NCBI RefSeq assembly: GCF_009937975.1 | Contig: NZ_AP018441.1 | Span: forward strand, 1,674,001 to 1,738,000 | Length of the DNA stretch: 64,000 nucleotides | Source: Undibacterium sp. YM2 | GTDB lineage: Bacteria; Pseudomonadota; Gammaproteobacteria; Burkholderiales; Burkholderiaceae_D | Direction: 5' to 3' | Notes under the pieces: model-generated | What the model was told of the DNA's origin: nothing | Seen by the model: the letters and a program-made list of their open reading frames with translations, nothing else | The model's database searches: none | Shown here: in pieces, positions 35,876-46,208 of the stretch | Numbering within the stretch: position 1 is the stretch's first letter | Layout: each line of letters opens with the position of its first letter | Made by a program: the position numbers and the translations under genes

Positions 35876-37189
35876 TCAATCCAGTTTGGTTTGCACACTA
35901 CTGATGCCAACTTCAGCGGTACCAGATGCCAGTCTGACTTGTATCAGTGATTGTGGTTTAAGTTCAGACGTCTTGCGCAAGGCCTTGCCTTTGTGATCGC
36001 TGAGGATGGCATAGCCGCGCTCCAGCGTGCGTTGTGGGTTAAGCAACTCCAGTTGGCTGCGCAGTGCCGACAACTGCTGTTGCTGGCCTTCACGGACGTG
36101 TCTGGCTGCTTGCTGCAGGCGTCTTTGCATGTCGGTCAGCAGCAGCCTGGGTTTGCTCAGGTCTGGCTTGTGTGTTTGCCAGCTCAGGGTCAGTTGCGTC
36201 AGCTCATGTCTGGCCTGGCGCACCGGCAAGCTGGCGCTGTGGCTGAGGTTGCTGGCCAGGTTTGCCAGTTGCAAGCGTCTGGCGGCAATGGCAGAGCTTG
36301 GGCTGAGCAGGCGGCGGCTTTGCCAGTCCAGGGTCTGGGCCTGGTCATCCAGTTGTCTGTGCATGCAGCGGCTGAGTATTTGCGCCTGGCGCTGTAATAA
36401 CTGTAGCCAGGCATCCCTGGGCGTGGCTGCCAGCTCGGCGGCGGCGGTAGGTGTGGCAGCACGCAAGTCGGCTGCAAAATCGGCGATGGTAAAGTCAGTT
36501 TCATGGCCTATGCCGGCGATCACAGGCATGGGGCAATTGACGATGGTGCGGGCGACCACTTCTTCATTAAAGGCCCACAGGTCTTCCATACTGCCACCGC
36601 CACGGCAAACCAGCAAGACATCGCATTCTTCGCGGGCAGCGGCAGAGGCTATCGCCTGGGCGATCTTCATGCCTGCGCCTTCGCCTTGTACTGGAGTAGG
36701 GTAGAGGATGACGTTGACGTGTGGCGCTCGCCTGTGCAGCGCGGTCAGGATGTCACGCAGGGCGGCAGCCTGCGGGCTAGTGACTATACCTATGGTTTTG
36801 ACAAAGGTGGGCAGGGGGCGCTTGCGTTCAACGTCAAACAAGCCTTCCTGCGTCAGTTGCGCTTTCAGGCGCAAGAATGCTTCATATAAATTGCCAACGC
36901 CGGCGCGGCGTATGGCCTCTACACTCAACTGATAATCGCCGCGTGGCGCGTACAGGGTGACCAGGGCGCGTACTTCTACCTTGTCGCCTTCTCTGGGCTG
37001 GAAGTCTGCATATTGCGCGCGGCCACGGAACATCACGGCCCTGACCTGGGCACCACTGTCTTTTAAAGTGAAATACCAATGTCCAGACGCGGCGCGGGTA
37101 AAGTTGGAAATCTCGCCAGAAACCCAGGTCAATGGCAGGTTGCGTTCCAAAAGCTGAGCAACGGCCTGATTCAGCGCCGTAACTGTCAT
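35876..37189 (-). CDS. xseA: Exodeoxyribonuclease VII large subunit
   Basis: 437 residues from the ATG at 37189; a GTG codon lies directly before it, and an in-frame stop 42 bases upstream limits other choices. The N-terminal OB fold has [38 protein letters not shown]. The catalytic region shows [31 protein letters not shown], the conserved GIGHE-D-T-D-AD motif. A long helical region ends with [14 protein letters not shown]. It forms nuclease VII with XseB, which is not in the window. It starts right at the edge of the repeat-rich intergenic region. Confidence 0.95.
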   Translation of the reverse strand: MTVTALNQAVAQLLERNLPLTWVSGEISNFTRAASGHWYFTLKDSGAQVRAVMFRGRAQYADFQPREGDKVEVRALVTLYAPRGDYQLSVEAIRRAGVGNLYEAFLRLKAQLTQEGLFDVERKRPLPTFVKTIGIVTSPQAAALRDILTALHRRAPHVNVILYPTPVQGEGAGMKIAQAIASAAAREECDVLLVCRGGGSMEDLWAFNEEVVARTIVNCPMPVIAGIGHETDFTIADFAADLRAATPTAAAELAATPRDAWLQLLQRQAQILSRCMHRQLDDQAQTLDWQSRRLLSPSSAIAARRLQLANLASNLSHSASLPVRQARHELTQLTLSWQTHKPDLSKPRLLLTDMQRRLQQAARHVREGQQQQLSALRSQLELLNPQRTLERGYAILSDHKGKALRKTSELKPQSLIQVRLASGTAEVGISSVQTKLD

Positions 37190-37290
37190 CACGGAGGGCG
37201 TGTTTACTGGGGGGCGTAAGGCGATTCAGGATTCATAAAGCTTGGCGGCTGAAATTCTGTCCACAGAAGCGTGGATTGGTCATCATGTCA

Positions 37291-38285
37291 TTTTGCCTCT
37301 GAGATGTCAAAAGAAATGAAAGTTTACTATCTAAGTCTTTGATTTTTAATAAAAATCAATCTGCAAAAGAATGAGGCAAAATGAAAATTCCCTTTCAAAT
37401 CAAGGACATTGCGCTGCATCAAGCCGCTTGTGCACAAACTTATCCACAGAAATTGTGGTTAAGCTGTTGAAAACTTTATTTTCCAGCCAGCTCTGGTGGT
37501 TTGCCTAAAATATTTGCACTGCGGTAATCTTTTTTAAAATCAAGTACTTAGTGCCTTTCCCTGCGCTTTTACACAAGCTTGTCCACACATTTTGTGCAGA
37601 ATAAGCTGCAATCTACAGAGAAAATGATGATAAAGACAATATTTTAAACCGGCCTGTGAATAATTGGAGTTTGCCACTTTTTAGGCGCGAATAAAAGAAT
37701 GATTAAAATCAGTGACTTAGTTACATACCCTATACTTTTTCACATAGTTGTCCACATATTTTGTGCAAAAGCCTGGATTAGTGCAAATCTGGCTTATAAA
37801 TATTTGTCTTAAAATCAATTTTTCTGTGGAAAAAGTATTGTGTCGCAGAAAAACTGCCGTTTGCCTGTTTTTCTGGCAGTGGGGATTAGTGATTAAAAAT
37901 CAGTGACTTGTGGCATTTATTTACGGTAATGCACAATCTTGTCCACATATTTTGTGCAAAACGCAGAGCATTTTCCTAGTCACATTTTTATGCTGAAAAT
38001 TTGTGCAAAAATGCGTCAGATTGGATGTTTGCCTAAAATATTGGCAGTACAATAATTTTCTTTTAAATCAGTCACTTGTCAGTATGTGCAAGACTTTTGC
38101 ACATACTTGTCCACAAATTATGTGTAGAAAAGACGGGGCTAAAATGGAAAAAATGCTGTTTTATCCACAAAATCGCTGTGCCTAAATCTTTGGCACAGTC
38201 AAAAAAATGAAATAAATCATGGGCTTAGGCGGAATCGATGTACTTATCCACAAGCTTGCGCACAGATTTTGTGTAAAACAGTGAA
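37291..38285. repeat. Array of imperfect ~150-190 bp direct repeats
   Basis: The 1.27-kb gap between xseA and exbB is non-coding. Five units begin near 37499, 37670, 37859, 38027 and 38175, with a partial one before them. A typical unit has four parts in order. First, a short hairpin of the form TTTGCCTAAAATATTGGCA. Second, an AAAATCAGTGACTT-like block. Third, often a second small hairpin. Fourth, a conserved block CTTGTCCACATATTTTGTGC. Spacing is irregular and units diverge, so this is an old, maintained array rather than a fresh tandem duplication. A longer inverted repeat (TTTTGCCTC at about 37291 with GAGGCAAAA at about 37372) borders it on the left. Confidence 0.85.
37428..38252. promoter_or_regulatory. 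Cluster of DnaA-box-like 9-mers
   Basis: Exact matches to the DnaA box TTATNCACA occur at 37440-37448, 38161-38169 and 38244-38252 (plus strand) and at 37655-37663 (minus strand). TTGTCCACA, one mismatch away, occurs at 37579, 37748, 37939 and 38107, one per repeat. After the variant boxes, about five bases later, comes an inverted TGTGCAAAA-like sequence (TTTTGCACA on the other strand), so boxes occur as convergent pairs. The flanks are AT-rich. Whether DnaA binds here is inference from the motif. Confidence 0.7.
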
Positions 38286-38463
38286 TATTTTCAATCGCAA
38301 TACAATCGTAATAATTTGCTGTGATGACGGCAAACTTTATGCTTTTTGTTGAAAATTATGCTTTGAAACATTTTGTGCCTAGTTTTTTGCTTTGCACTCT
38401 TGCCCGCAGGCAGACAACGCGCTACATTGCGGGCTTGGATTTAGGAACCTTCAAGGAGTTAAT

Positions 38464-39069
38464 TTGTTCGATATCATTCGCGCCGCGGGCTGGCCAATTT
38501 ATTTTTTATTGATTGCCTCAGTGATCGCGCTGGCATTAATCATAGAACGCAGCCTTTCTTTGCGTCGTAGCCGTATCTTGCCGCCCACTTTGCTGGACGA
38601 AGTTATCCGTGTTTATCAGGCTGGCAAGGTCAAGCCCGAAGTCATAGAACAACTGGCTGGCAATTCTCCTTTAGGTAAAGTTCTGGCAGCAGGTTTGCGC
38701 AATGTCAATGCGCCACGTGAAGTCATGAAAGAATCGATAGAAGAAGCGGGCAGTGCTGTTGCTCATGAACTTGAGCGTTTTCTGACTACTTTGGGCACGA
38801 TTGCTTCTCTGGCACCTTTGATGGGCCTGTTTGGTACAGTCGTCGGTATGATAGAAATTTTCGGTTCGCAAAACGCGACCGGTGCCAATCCTGCGCAACT
38901 GGCGCATGGTATTTCTGTGGCCTTGTATAACACTGGCTTTGGTTTGATGATCGCCATGCCTGCGATGGTGTTCTGGCGTCATTTCCGCGCGCTTGTTGAT
39001 AGCATCGTCGTCGATATGGAACAACAGGCAATCAAGTTTGTTGATGTCGTCCACAGCTCCAGGAAGTAG
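38464..39069 (+). CDS. exbB: ExbB/TolQ-family proton channel protein
   Basis: 201 residues from a TTG at 38464, which has AAGGAG five bases upstream; the longer frame from 38392 lacks such a site and reads poorly. Three membrane segments: residues 10-30 (WPIYFLLIASVIALALIIE), about 110-135 and 155-180. Conserved family stretches are LGTIASLAPLMGLFGTVVGMIEIF and GISVALYNTGFGLMIAMPAMVFW. With ExbD it forms the proton-driven motor that energises TonB, for example for the receptor at 20.7-23.2 kb. TolQ is the alternative name, but the pairing with a short ExbD and no tolAB favours ExbB. Confidence 0.9.
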   Translation: MFDIIRAAGWPIYFLLIASVIALALIIERSLSLRRSRILPPTLLDEVIRVYQAGKVKPEVIEQLAGNSPLGKVLAAGLRNVNAPREVMKESIEEAGSAVAHELERFLTTLGTIASLAPLMGLFGTVVGMIEIFGSQNATGANPAQLAHGISVALYNTGFGLMIAMPAMVFWRHFRALVDSIVVDMEQQAIKFVDVVHSSRK

Positions 39070-39071
39070 TC

Positions 39072-39515
39072 ATGAATTTTCGTAAAGGAAGGGGCAGGGA
39101 AGAGCCAGAGATCAACCTGATCCCGTTTATCGATGTCTTGCTGGTGATCCTGATCTTTTTGATGGTGACGACGACGTACAGCCGCTTCACCGAACTGCAG
39201 ATCACCTTGCCGACCGCTGACGCAGAAAAAGCCCAGGACAAACCGAATCAGATAGATATCGGTATTGATGCCCAGGGACGCTACAAGATCAATAACCAGG
39301 CCGTGTCTTTCCTTGACACTCTGACCCTGGCGGAAGACTTGAAAAAAGCGGCAGCAGCGCTGGAAGCTGGCAAGACCGGTGCCCAGCCTGATCCTGTGAT
39401 CATCATCAATGCAGACCGGGCAACCAGCCATCAATCTGTCATTGATGTGCTGGAAGCCGCACGTATTGCGGGCATGGCCAAGGTTACGTTTGCGGCCCAG
39501 GCAACTGCAAAGTAA
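39072..39515 (+). CDS. exbD: ExbD/TolR-family biopolymer transport protein
   Basis: 147 residues. The cytoplasmic N-terminus is followed by one membrane helix with the essential Asp (EINLIPFIDVLLVILIFLMVTTTY). The periplasmic domain ends IADRATSHQ-like (INADRATSHQSVIDVLEAARIAGMAKVTFA). It starts two bases after the exbB stop, so the genes form one transcript that ends at the following terminator. It transmits the proton motive force from ExbB to TonB. Confidence 0.93.
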   Translation: MNFRKGRGREEPEINLIPFIDVLLVILIFLMVTTTYSRFTELQITLPTADAEKAQDKPNQIDIGIDAQGRYKINNQAVSFLDTLTLAEDLKKAAAALEAGKTGAQPDPVIIINADRATSHQSVIDVLEAARIAGMAKVTFAAQATAK

Positions 39516-39565
39516 AGTATGGAATGACCAGCTTGTAAGTAGAGTCGTGCTTCAGGAGCTGGCGA

Positions 39566-39599
39566 GAAACCGGGGAGTGTTACTCCCCGGTTTCTTTTT
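39566..39599 (+). terminator. Intrinsic terminator of exbBD
   Basis: A perfect 12-bp stem (GAAACCGGGGAG and its complement) with a 4-5 base loop is followed by TTTTT. It lies 50 bases after the exbD stop. Confidence 0.93.
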
Positions 39600-39633
39600 G
39601 TAGAAAACAGCTAGAGAAAAACAAGAGAGTGAC

Positions 39634-40674
39634 ATGCGGGCAGTATTGGAAAAAGTCTTATTGAGTAGCTGGCAAAAGCGCGGGCTGCTGGCATGCCTGC
39701 TGTGGCCAGTGTCCAGGCTATTCCAGCTCATCGTGACTTTCCGTTTTGGCTTGTTTGTGATGGGCTACAAAGCGCAAACCAGATTACCCGTACCTGTGGT
39801 CGTAGTTGGCAATATCTTTATCGGCGGTACCGGCAAGACACCGCTGGTGATCTGGCTGGTGCAGCAATTAAAGCTTGCAGGCTGGCATCCGGCTGTTATC
39901 TCGCGTGGTTATGGTGTGCATGCCGAGAGCGTAATTTTGCTGGATGCTGCTTCGCAGCCGCAGCAGGTTGGTGATGAGCCAGTATTGATTGCTGCCAGGG
40001 CAGCATGCCCGGTAGCGGTAGGGCGTGACCGTGTTGCCGTGGCGCGTTGCGTACTGGCAGCCAATCCGCAAGTCGATATTATTATTGCTGACGATGGTTT
40101 GCAGCATTATGCCCTGGGGCGTGATGTTGAACTCGTGCTGTTTGACCAGCGCGGGGCTGGCAATGGCTGGCTTTTGCCAGCCGGGCCTTTGCGTGAACCC
40201 GTGGAAAGACGACGTGATTTTACTATCTGCAATATGCCGGCGCAGGAAGCAGTATTTCCGCCCGGGATGCCAGCAGACACCGTGCGCATGCAGTTACAGG
40301 CAGGTCAGGCTTATAGGTTGAATGATAATGCCCAGTGCAAGTCTCTGGTCGAGTTCTCAGGACAGCGTTTGCTGGCAGCGGCTGGCATAGGTAATCCACA
40401 ACGATTTTTCACTATGCTGGCAATGCAGGGTTTGGCATGCCAGACCTGGGCTTTTCCTGATCATCATGCCTTTGATGCGCAGAGTTTTGAAGGTGTTGAT
40501 GCTGATTGCATCCTGATTACGGAAAAGGATGCAGTAAAATGTAGGCAAATCCCGGCTTTACTGGACGATGCCCGCATCTGGGTAGTACCAGTCGAAGCTC
40601 AACTTGATGCAGCTTTTGCCGCATCCCTGATACAAATGATTTCGGAGAAAAAGCATGGACGCACGTCTGCTTGA
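39634..40674 (+). CDS. lpxK: Tetraacyldisaccharide 4'-kinase
   Basis: 346 residues, usual length. The N-terminal membrane-associated helix is followed by the P-loop [21 protein letters not shown] (about residues 54-74), the LpxK form of Walker A. Further conserved stretches are [29 protein letters not shown] and ITEKDAVKC. The enzyme phosphorylates the lipid A precursor at the inner membrane. It is the first gene of an envelope cluster with the Trm112 gene, kdsB and adk. The Trm112-like gene overlaps its 3' end by 20 bases. Confidence 0.95.
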   Translation: MRAVLEKVLLSSWQKRGLLACLLWPVSRLFQLIVTFRFGLFVMGYKAQTRLPVPVVVVGNIFIGGTGKTPLVIWLVQQLKLAGWHPAVISRGYGVHAESVILLDAASQPQQVGDEPVLIAARAACPVAVGRDRVAVARCVLAANPQVDIIIADDGLQHYALGRDVELVLFDQRGAGNGWLLPAGPLREPVERRRDFTICNMPAQEAVFPPGMPADTVRMQLQAGQAYRLNDNAQCKSLVEFSGQRLLAAAGIGNPQRFFTMLAMQGLACQTWAFPDHHAFDAQSFEGVDADCILITEKDAVKCRQIPALLDDARIWVVPVEAQLDAAFAASLIQMISEKKHGRTSA

Positions 40675-40849
40675 TGTGTTGGTTTGCCCTTTGTGCAAAG
40701 GACAATTGGTTTACCAAAAAGCCAGTCAGGAATTGATTTGTTATGGCGATAAACTGGCTTACCAGATACGCGATGATATCCCCATCATGTGGGCAGATCA
40801 GGCGCGTGCGCTGACGAATGAAGAGCTTGATGCCAGACCCAAGGCGTAA
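40655..40849 (+). CDS. Trm112-family zinc-ribbon-like protein (YcaR type)
   Basis: 64 residues, normal length. [29 protein letters not shown] contains a CPLC pair and a third Cys, and [11 protein letters not shown] is the family signature. It resembles the zinc-binding activator Trm112, but in bacteria the small proteins between lpxK and kdsB have no proven role. It overlaps lpxK by 20 bases and lies 5 bases before kdsB, a conserved order in betaproteobacteria. Confidence 0.92.
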   Translation: MDARLLDVLVCPLCKGQLVYQKASQELICYGDKLAYQIRDDIPIMWADQARALTNEELDARPKA

Positions 40850-40854
40850 GTTTT

Positions 40855-41613
40855 ATGAGTTTTATCGCTATTATCCCGGCCCGGCTGGCCTCCAGCCGTT
40901 TGCCAAATAAACCGCTGGCTGACATAGGTGGCAAGCCCATGGTGGTGCGCACCGCCGAGCAGGCATTATTGTCTGGCGCCAGCGCCATTATGGTGGCTAC
41001 AGACCATGCTGATATCGTCGCAGCCTGCAAGGCCCACGGTGTGCCCGTCTGCATGACGCGGCCTGATCATCCGTCCGGTACTGACCGCATTGCCGAAGTT
41101 GCTGCCAGCATGAACCTGGCAGAAGATGCCGTTGTCGTCAATGTGCAGGGTGATGAACCACTGATAGATCCGGCCTTGATTGCCGCTACCGCAGCGCTGG
41201 TGAGCGCTGATGTGCCTATGGCGACTGCAGCCCATCCTATCCATGCGGTCGAAGATGGTTTTAATCCCAATGTCGTCAAGGTGGTATTGGACAAGCATGG
41301 CCGCGCACTGTATTTTTCACGCGCAACCATACCCTGGCACAGGGATGGATTTGCTGTCAGCCGCGAACAGTTCCCGCCAGCCTATGCACCTTTACGCCAT
41401 ATTGGTTTGTATGCCTACCGCAACGATTTCTTAAAAAAATATCCGCAACTCGCTGTTTCTCCATTGGAACAAATTGAGGCTTTGGAGCAGTTGCGGGTTT
41501 TGTGGCACGGCTATGCAATTGCTGTCCATGTGACAGCTTCCAGCCCCGCATCCGGCGTGGATACGGCAGAAGACCTGGAACGTGTCAGGCAGTTTTTCAG
41601 GGATAAGGTATAA
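40855..41613 (+). CDS. kdsB: 3-deoxy-manno-octulosonate cytidylyltransferase
   Basis: 252 residues, full length. The nucleotidyltransferase signature [33 protein letters not shown] opens the protein; [13 protein letters not shown] (metal-binding Asp) and [16 protein letters not shown] follow. It activates Kdo with CTP for lipopolysaccharide core synthesis. Its position directly after lpxK and the Trm112-like gene fits a lipid A/core operon. A gap of about 200 bases separates it from adk. Confidence 0.96.
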   Translation: MSFIAIIPARLASSRLPNKPLADIGGKPMVVRTAEQALLSGASAIMVATDHADIVAACKAHGVPVCMTRPDHPSGTDRIAEVAASMNLAEDAVVVNVQGDEPLIDPALIAATAALVSADVPMATAAHPIHAVEDGFNPNVVKVVLDKHGRALYFSRATIPWHRDGFAVSREQFPPAYAPLRHIGLYAYRNDFLKKYPQLAVSPLEQIEALEQLRVLWHGYAIAVHVTASSPASGVDTAEDLERVRQFFRDKV

Positions 41614-41743
41614 AAAAACGGGCAAAACCCCAAGTTTTCGTGGCAAAGCATCAAGAATTGCGAAAATTGTGGTAAGTTTCGTGAAAAGAAACTGTGTTAT
41701 CAAGCTAAAAGAAGAAAAGCAAAAAGAGCCGTGCCTGCAATGA

Positions 41744-42466
<723 letters not shown>

Positions 42467-42473
42467 GTAAGTA

Positions 42474-42502
42474 AAAAGCGGACTGTACTGTCCGCTTTTT
42501 TT
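42474..42502 (+). terminator. Intrinsic terminator of adk
   Basis: A perfect 10-bp stem AAAAGCGGAC / GTCCGCTTTT with a 6-base loop, extended by a T run, starts eight bases after the adk stop. Confidence 0.93.
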
Positions 42503-42733
42503 ATCGCTATCAAGTTACCAAGCTATTAAGTACGGCTAAGCCCCAGCCAGATTTCTCCAAAAATATGGGCTACGTAAAAGTTTCGCAGTGTGCAGGATTC
42601 ATTTTTGTCATTTGATGCAAGGCAGTCTGGCATCAAAGTCTGAAAAATGAAGAATTGTCGTTGTTTCACTTTGTCGTTAAAAAAATGCATGTGCCCACAA
42701 GGCCAACATGCCCATAACATTGGAGGAGTCAAC

Positions 42734-44947
42734 ATGACAGCAAGTCTTTGGTTTGTCATCGCATGTGGCGTCATCGCCGTACTATATGGTTTGATATCGC
42801 GCAGCTGGATCCTGAAGCAGGATGCCGGTAATGCACGTATGCAGGAAATTGCCGCAGCCATTCAACAAGGCGCTGCCGCTTATCTCGCACGACAGTACCG
42901 TACCATCGCCATTGTTGGCGTGGTGCTGTTCATTGCCGTCGCCGCCATACCAGGTCTGGGTTTGATTACTGCCATCGGTTTTCTGATCGGTGCGGTGTTG
43001 TCCGGTGCCTGCGGCTTCATCGGCATGAATGTGTCGGTCAGGGCAAATGTGAGAACTGCGCAGGCCGCAACCAAGGGCATGAATGAGGCGCTGGACGTGG
43101 CTTTCCGCGGTGGTGCCATCACCGGCATGCTGGTCGTTGGCCTTGGTTTGCTGGGTGTGACGATTTTTTACTGGGTATTGGTCATGAATGCTGCCGGCGG
43201 TACGCTGACCCAGCATGATGTCATCAAGCCCCTGATAGGCTTGGCCTTTGGGGCATCGCTGATTTCCATCTTCGCCCGTCTTGGTGGCGGTATCTTTACC
43301 AAAGGGGCGGACGTTGGTGCTGACCTGGTCGGCAAGGTTGAAGCCGGTATCCCTGAAGATGATCCGCGCAATCCCGCTGTGATTGCCGACAATGTAGGTG
43401 ACAACGTTGGTGATTGCGCCGGTATGGCCGCCGACCTGTTTGAAACCTATGTCGTGACTCTGATCGCCACCATGTTGCTGGGGGCGCTGGTGATTACCAC
43501 CAATGTCACCGAAGCGATTGTTTATCCCTTGTTGCTGGGTGCGGTTTCCATTCTCGCTTCGATTGTCGGCTGCTCCATGGTCAAAGCCAAGCCTGGCAAG
43601 AAAATCATGTCTGCCCTTTATACTGGTTTGTGGTGGGCTGCCGGTTTATCGCTGATCGGTTTTGCTGTCGTCACCTGGCAGGTCTGGCCTGATGAAGCGA
43701 TGCGCATGAAGATGATGGGTTCAGCCCTGGTCGGTATCGTGCTCACAGGCTTGATGGTATATATCACTGAATATTACACAGGCACAGACTTCAAACCGGT
43801 GCAGCATGTGGCACAGGCATCGACTACTGGTCATGGCACCAATATCATTGCAGGACTGGGTGTATCGATGAAATCGACGGCCTGGCCCGTGCTGGCTGTG
43901 TGTGTGGCTATCCTGGTGTCATTTAACCTTGCTGGCCTGTATGGCATCGCGATTGCGGCAACTTCCATGCTGTCGATGGCGGGGATTATCGTCGCGCTCG
44001 ATGCCTATGGCCCTATCACTGACAATGCCGGTGGTATTGCCGAGATGTCGGAAATGCCAGCCTCTGTGCGTGCCATTACTGATCCTCTGGATGCCGTCGG
44101 TAACACTACCAAGGCAGTTACAAAAGGTTATGCAATAGGCTCAGCCGGTCTGGCAGCGCTGGTGCTGTTTGCTGATTACACGCATGCGCTGGATTCAGTT
44201 GGCAAGAGTACTTCGTTTGATTTGTCGAATCCGCAAGTCATCGTCGGCCTGTTTATTGGTGGTTTGATCCCTTATCTGTTTGGTGCGATGGCGATGGAAG
44301 CCGTGGGGCGTGCAGCCGGTGCCGTGGTGGTCGAAGTGCGCCGCCAGTTCAAGGAAATCAAGGGCATCATGGATGGCACGGGCAAGCCTGAGTATGACAA
44401 GGCTGTTGATATGCTGACGACATCGGCGATCAAGGAAATGATTATTCCTTCGCTGTTGCCTGTCATTGTGCCTATCCTGGTTGGCTTATTGCTCGGGCCA
44501 GCCGCGCTGGGCGGTTTGTTGATGGGGACCATCGTGACTGGTTTGTTTGTTGCCATCTCCATGACGACTGGTGGTGGTGCCTGGGATAATGCCAAGAAAT
44601 ATATAGAAGATGGCCATTTTGGTGGCAAGGGTTCGGAAGCACACAAGGCTGCCGTGACTGGCGATACTGTTGGTGATCCGTACAAGGACACGGCTGGCCC
44701 GGCAGTCAATCCGCTCATCAAGATCATCAATATCGTGGCGCTGTTGCTGGTGCCCTTGCTGCCAGCAGCAGGACCGACAAGCGCAGCCGGTAGCCATCTC
44801 AGCCAGCCTGTGCAGACTGCAGCTCCGGCAGCGTCTGTATCCTCTGCATCTACCCAAGTTGCCGCACCTGTGGCTTCGGCGGTTTCGACTCCGGCAGAGG
44901 TGCCACCACCTCCAGCCATGGCCGATCCGGTATCTGCGAGTAAATAA
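42734..44947 (+). CDS. hppA: Membrane-bound proton-pumping pyrophosphatase, K+-insensitive type
   Basis: 737 residues from the ATG at 42734, preceded by GGAGGAG; the frame is open to 42647. About sixteen membrane helices. Pyrophosphate-binding Asp clusters are seen in [54 protein letters not shown] and in the C-terminal [29 protein letters not shown] carries Lys at residue 460 and Thr at 463, the pair known to make such enzymes independent of potassium. The last 60 residues are an unusual Ala/Pro/Ser-rich tail beyond the catalytic core. Confidence 0.95.
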   Translation: MTASLWFVIACGVIAVLYGLISRSWILKQDAGNARMQEIAAAIQQGAAAYLARQYRTIAIVGVVLFIAVAAIPGLGLITAIGFLIGAVLSGACGFIGMNVSVRANVRTAQAATKGMNEALDVAFRGGAITGMLVVGLGLLGVTIFYWVLVMNAAGGTLTQHDVIKPLIGLAFGASLISIFARLGGGIFTKGADVGADLVGKVEAGIPEDDPRNPAVIADNVGDNVGDCAGMAADLFETYVVTLIATMLLGALVITTNVTEAIVYPLLLGAVSILASIVGCSMVKAKPGKKIMSALYTGLWWAAGLSLIGFAVVTWQVWPDEAMRMKMMGSALVGIVLTGLMVYITEYYTGTDFKPVQHVAQASTTGHGTNIIAGLGVSMKSTAWPVLAVCVAILVSFNLAGLYGIAIAATSMLSMAGIIVALDAYGPITDNAGGIAEMSEMPASVRAITDPLDAVGNTTKAVTKGYAIGSAGLAALVLFADYTHALDSVGKSTSFDLSNPQVIVGLFIGGLIPYLFGAMAMEAVGRAAGAVVVEVRRQFKEIKGIMDGTGKPEYDKAVDMLTTSAIKEMIIPSLLPVIVPILVGLLLGPAALGGLLMGTIVTGLFVAISMTTGGGAWDNAKKYIEDGHFGGKGSEAHKAAVTGDTVGDPYKDTAGPAVNPLIKIINIVALLLVPLLPAAGPTSAAGSHLSQPVQTAAPAASVSSASTQVAAPVASAVSTPAEVPPPPAMADPVSASK

Positions 44948-44977
44948 GCAACAGCCTGCTTGAAAAGAAAGTAATGG

Positions 44978-45013
44978 AAAGTGGTGGCGAGTATATCGCT
45001 GCCACTTTTTTAT
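44978..45013 (+). terminator. Intrinsic terminator of hppA
   Basis: An imperfect stem of about 12 bp (AAGTGGTGGCGA with TCGCTGCCACTT, two non-Watson-Crick positions) and a 5-base loop, followed by a T tract, lies 31 bases after the stop. Confidence 0.75.
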
Positions 45014-45052
45014 TTTTGCGCGAAGAAGATTATTCGCTACAATACGTGGATG

Positions 45053-45072
45053 TGACGTTTACGTAAACGTCA
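45053..45072. promoter_or_regulatory. Perfect 20-bp palindromic operator candidate
   Basis: TGACGTTTACGTAAACGTCA is an exact palindrome 101 bases upstream of the SDR gene start, with CATATAGGAT just beyond it as a possible -10 region. The ACGT-T-ACGT-like core resembles sites proposed for MerR-type LiuR regulators of branched-chain amino acid and acyl-CoA catabolism; this comparison is from memory. Confidence 0.6.
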
Positions 45073-45173
45073 TATAGGATGCAACTCGGTGGACGCAGAT
45101 AAGTGGACACAAATAAGCACCATCCTCACAATTCGATTAATGTGCTCATAGATAATAGCCTGGAGAGACAAAC

Positions 45174-45932
45174 ATGCAAATTCAAAATCATGTATTTATT
45201 ATTACTGGCGGTGCTTCCGGCCTGGGTGCTGCTACGGCAAGAATGATCGTTGCCAATGGCGGCAAGGTCGTGCTGGCTGACGTGCAGGTAGAGGCGGGCG
45301 AGGCGCTGGCGGCTGAGCTGGGTGGCAAGTTTGTCAAATGCGATGTGACTTCCGAGGCCGATGGCAAAGCAGTCGTCGAGGCGGCAGCTACTCTGGGTAC
45401 TCTGCGCGGCCTGGTCAATTGCGCCGGCGTTGCACCCGCAATCAAGACTGTCGGTAAAGATGGCCCGCATCCGCTCGACGTATTCCAGCGCGTGGTCAAT
45501 ATCAACCTGATCGGCACTTTCAATATGTGCCGTCTGGCAGCAGATGCCATGGGCAAGACTGAAGCCGCAGAACATGGCGAACGCGGTGTCATCATCAATA
45601 CAGCATCGGTCGCTGCTTATGATGGACAGATTGGCCAGGCAGCTTATGCTTCTTCCAAGGCAGCAGTGGTTGGTCTGACCTTGCCTATGGCTCGTGATTT
45701 GTCACGCAGCGGCATCCGTGTCATGACGATTGCGCCGGGTATTTTTGAAACCCCCATGCTGCTGGGTATGCCGCAAGAGGTACAGGATGCTTTGGGCAAG
45801 ATGGTGCCGTTTCCTCCGCGCCTGGGCAAACCGGATGAGTATGCAAATCTGGCCAAGACGATTATTGAGAATGTGATGTTGAATGGGGAAACTATCCGGT
45901 TAGACGGAGCCATTCGCATGCAACCCAAGTAG
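45174..45932 (+). CDS. Short-chain dehydrogenase, 3-hydroxyacyl-CoA dehydrogenase type II-like
   Basis: 252 residues. The cofactor-binding motif [14 protein letters not shown] is at residues 11-24, [10 protein letters not shown] near 80, the catalytic Ser in [28 protein letters not shown] with Tyr and Lys at the YASSK motif. The sequence pattern is that of the HSD10-type branch, which oxidises 3-hydroxy-acyl-CoA or 2-methyl-3-hydroxybutyryl-CoA with NAD+. A palindrome upstream suggests control by a catabolic regulator. The substrate is inferred from family resemblance. Confidence 0.9.
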   Translation: MQIQNHVFIITGGASGLGAATARMIVANGGKVVLADVQVEAGEALAAELGGKFVKCDVTSEADGKAVVEAAATLGTLRGLVNCAGVAPAIKTVGKDGPHPLDVFQRVVNINLIGTFNMCRLAADAMGKTEAAEHGERGVIINTASVAAYDGQIGQAAYASSKAAVVGLTLPMARDLSRSGIRVMTIAPGIFETPMLLGMPQEVQDALGKMVPFPPRLGKPDEYANLAKTIIENVMLNGETIRLDGAIRMQPK

Positions 45933-46053
45933 TAAGTGCTGATAAAGCTACTGCGCGTCGCGATTTTTGGTCGGCGATGCTCATCGTACTAAAGTACGAT
46001 TGCGCTTCTCAACCAAAACTAGCGCCGCTCGCTACGCTTTCTCAACACTTACG
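45931..46053. repeat. Large imperfect palindrome with CGTAC-TAAA-GTACG core
   Basis: The segment reads as two arms of about 55 bases folding around CGTACTAAAGTACG (about 45987-46000): outer arms TAAGTGCTGATAAAGC with GCTTTCTCAACACTTA, inner arms TTTTGGT with ACCAAAA. It begins at the SDR stop codon. A shorter sequence with the same core idea, CGTACGAAAAGTACG, lies at 50561-50575 in another intergenic gap. It may be a REP-like or transcript-end element. The 62-codon frame inside it (45967-46155) is not a gene. Confidence 0.7.
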
Positions 46054-46208
46054 CACCTTGGTATGCTGAGAGGAGAAAATCCCAAGGCTTCACGCGACTC
46101 AGTACGGTTGTTGTATTTGCAGAGCATGATTCTTTCACTGTGCCGTGCAGCATGACAAATTGCTAGGGGGCTACTACACTAGGGCAAATCTGGATTTGCC
46201 CTTTTTTT

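Noticed and set aside
37499..38285. CRISPR array
   Set aside because: Units are about 150-190 bp, diverged, irregularly spaced and contain no uniform spacers; no cas genes are present.
37200..38460. Claim that the GC skew flips sign here and proves an origin
   Set aside because: By eye the skew is mixed to the left of the gap and I cannot compute it, so I did not use it as evidence.
45967..46155. 62-codon open frame after the SDR gene
   Set aside because: It lies mostly within the large palindrome and lacks a ribosome-binding site.
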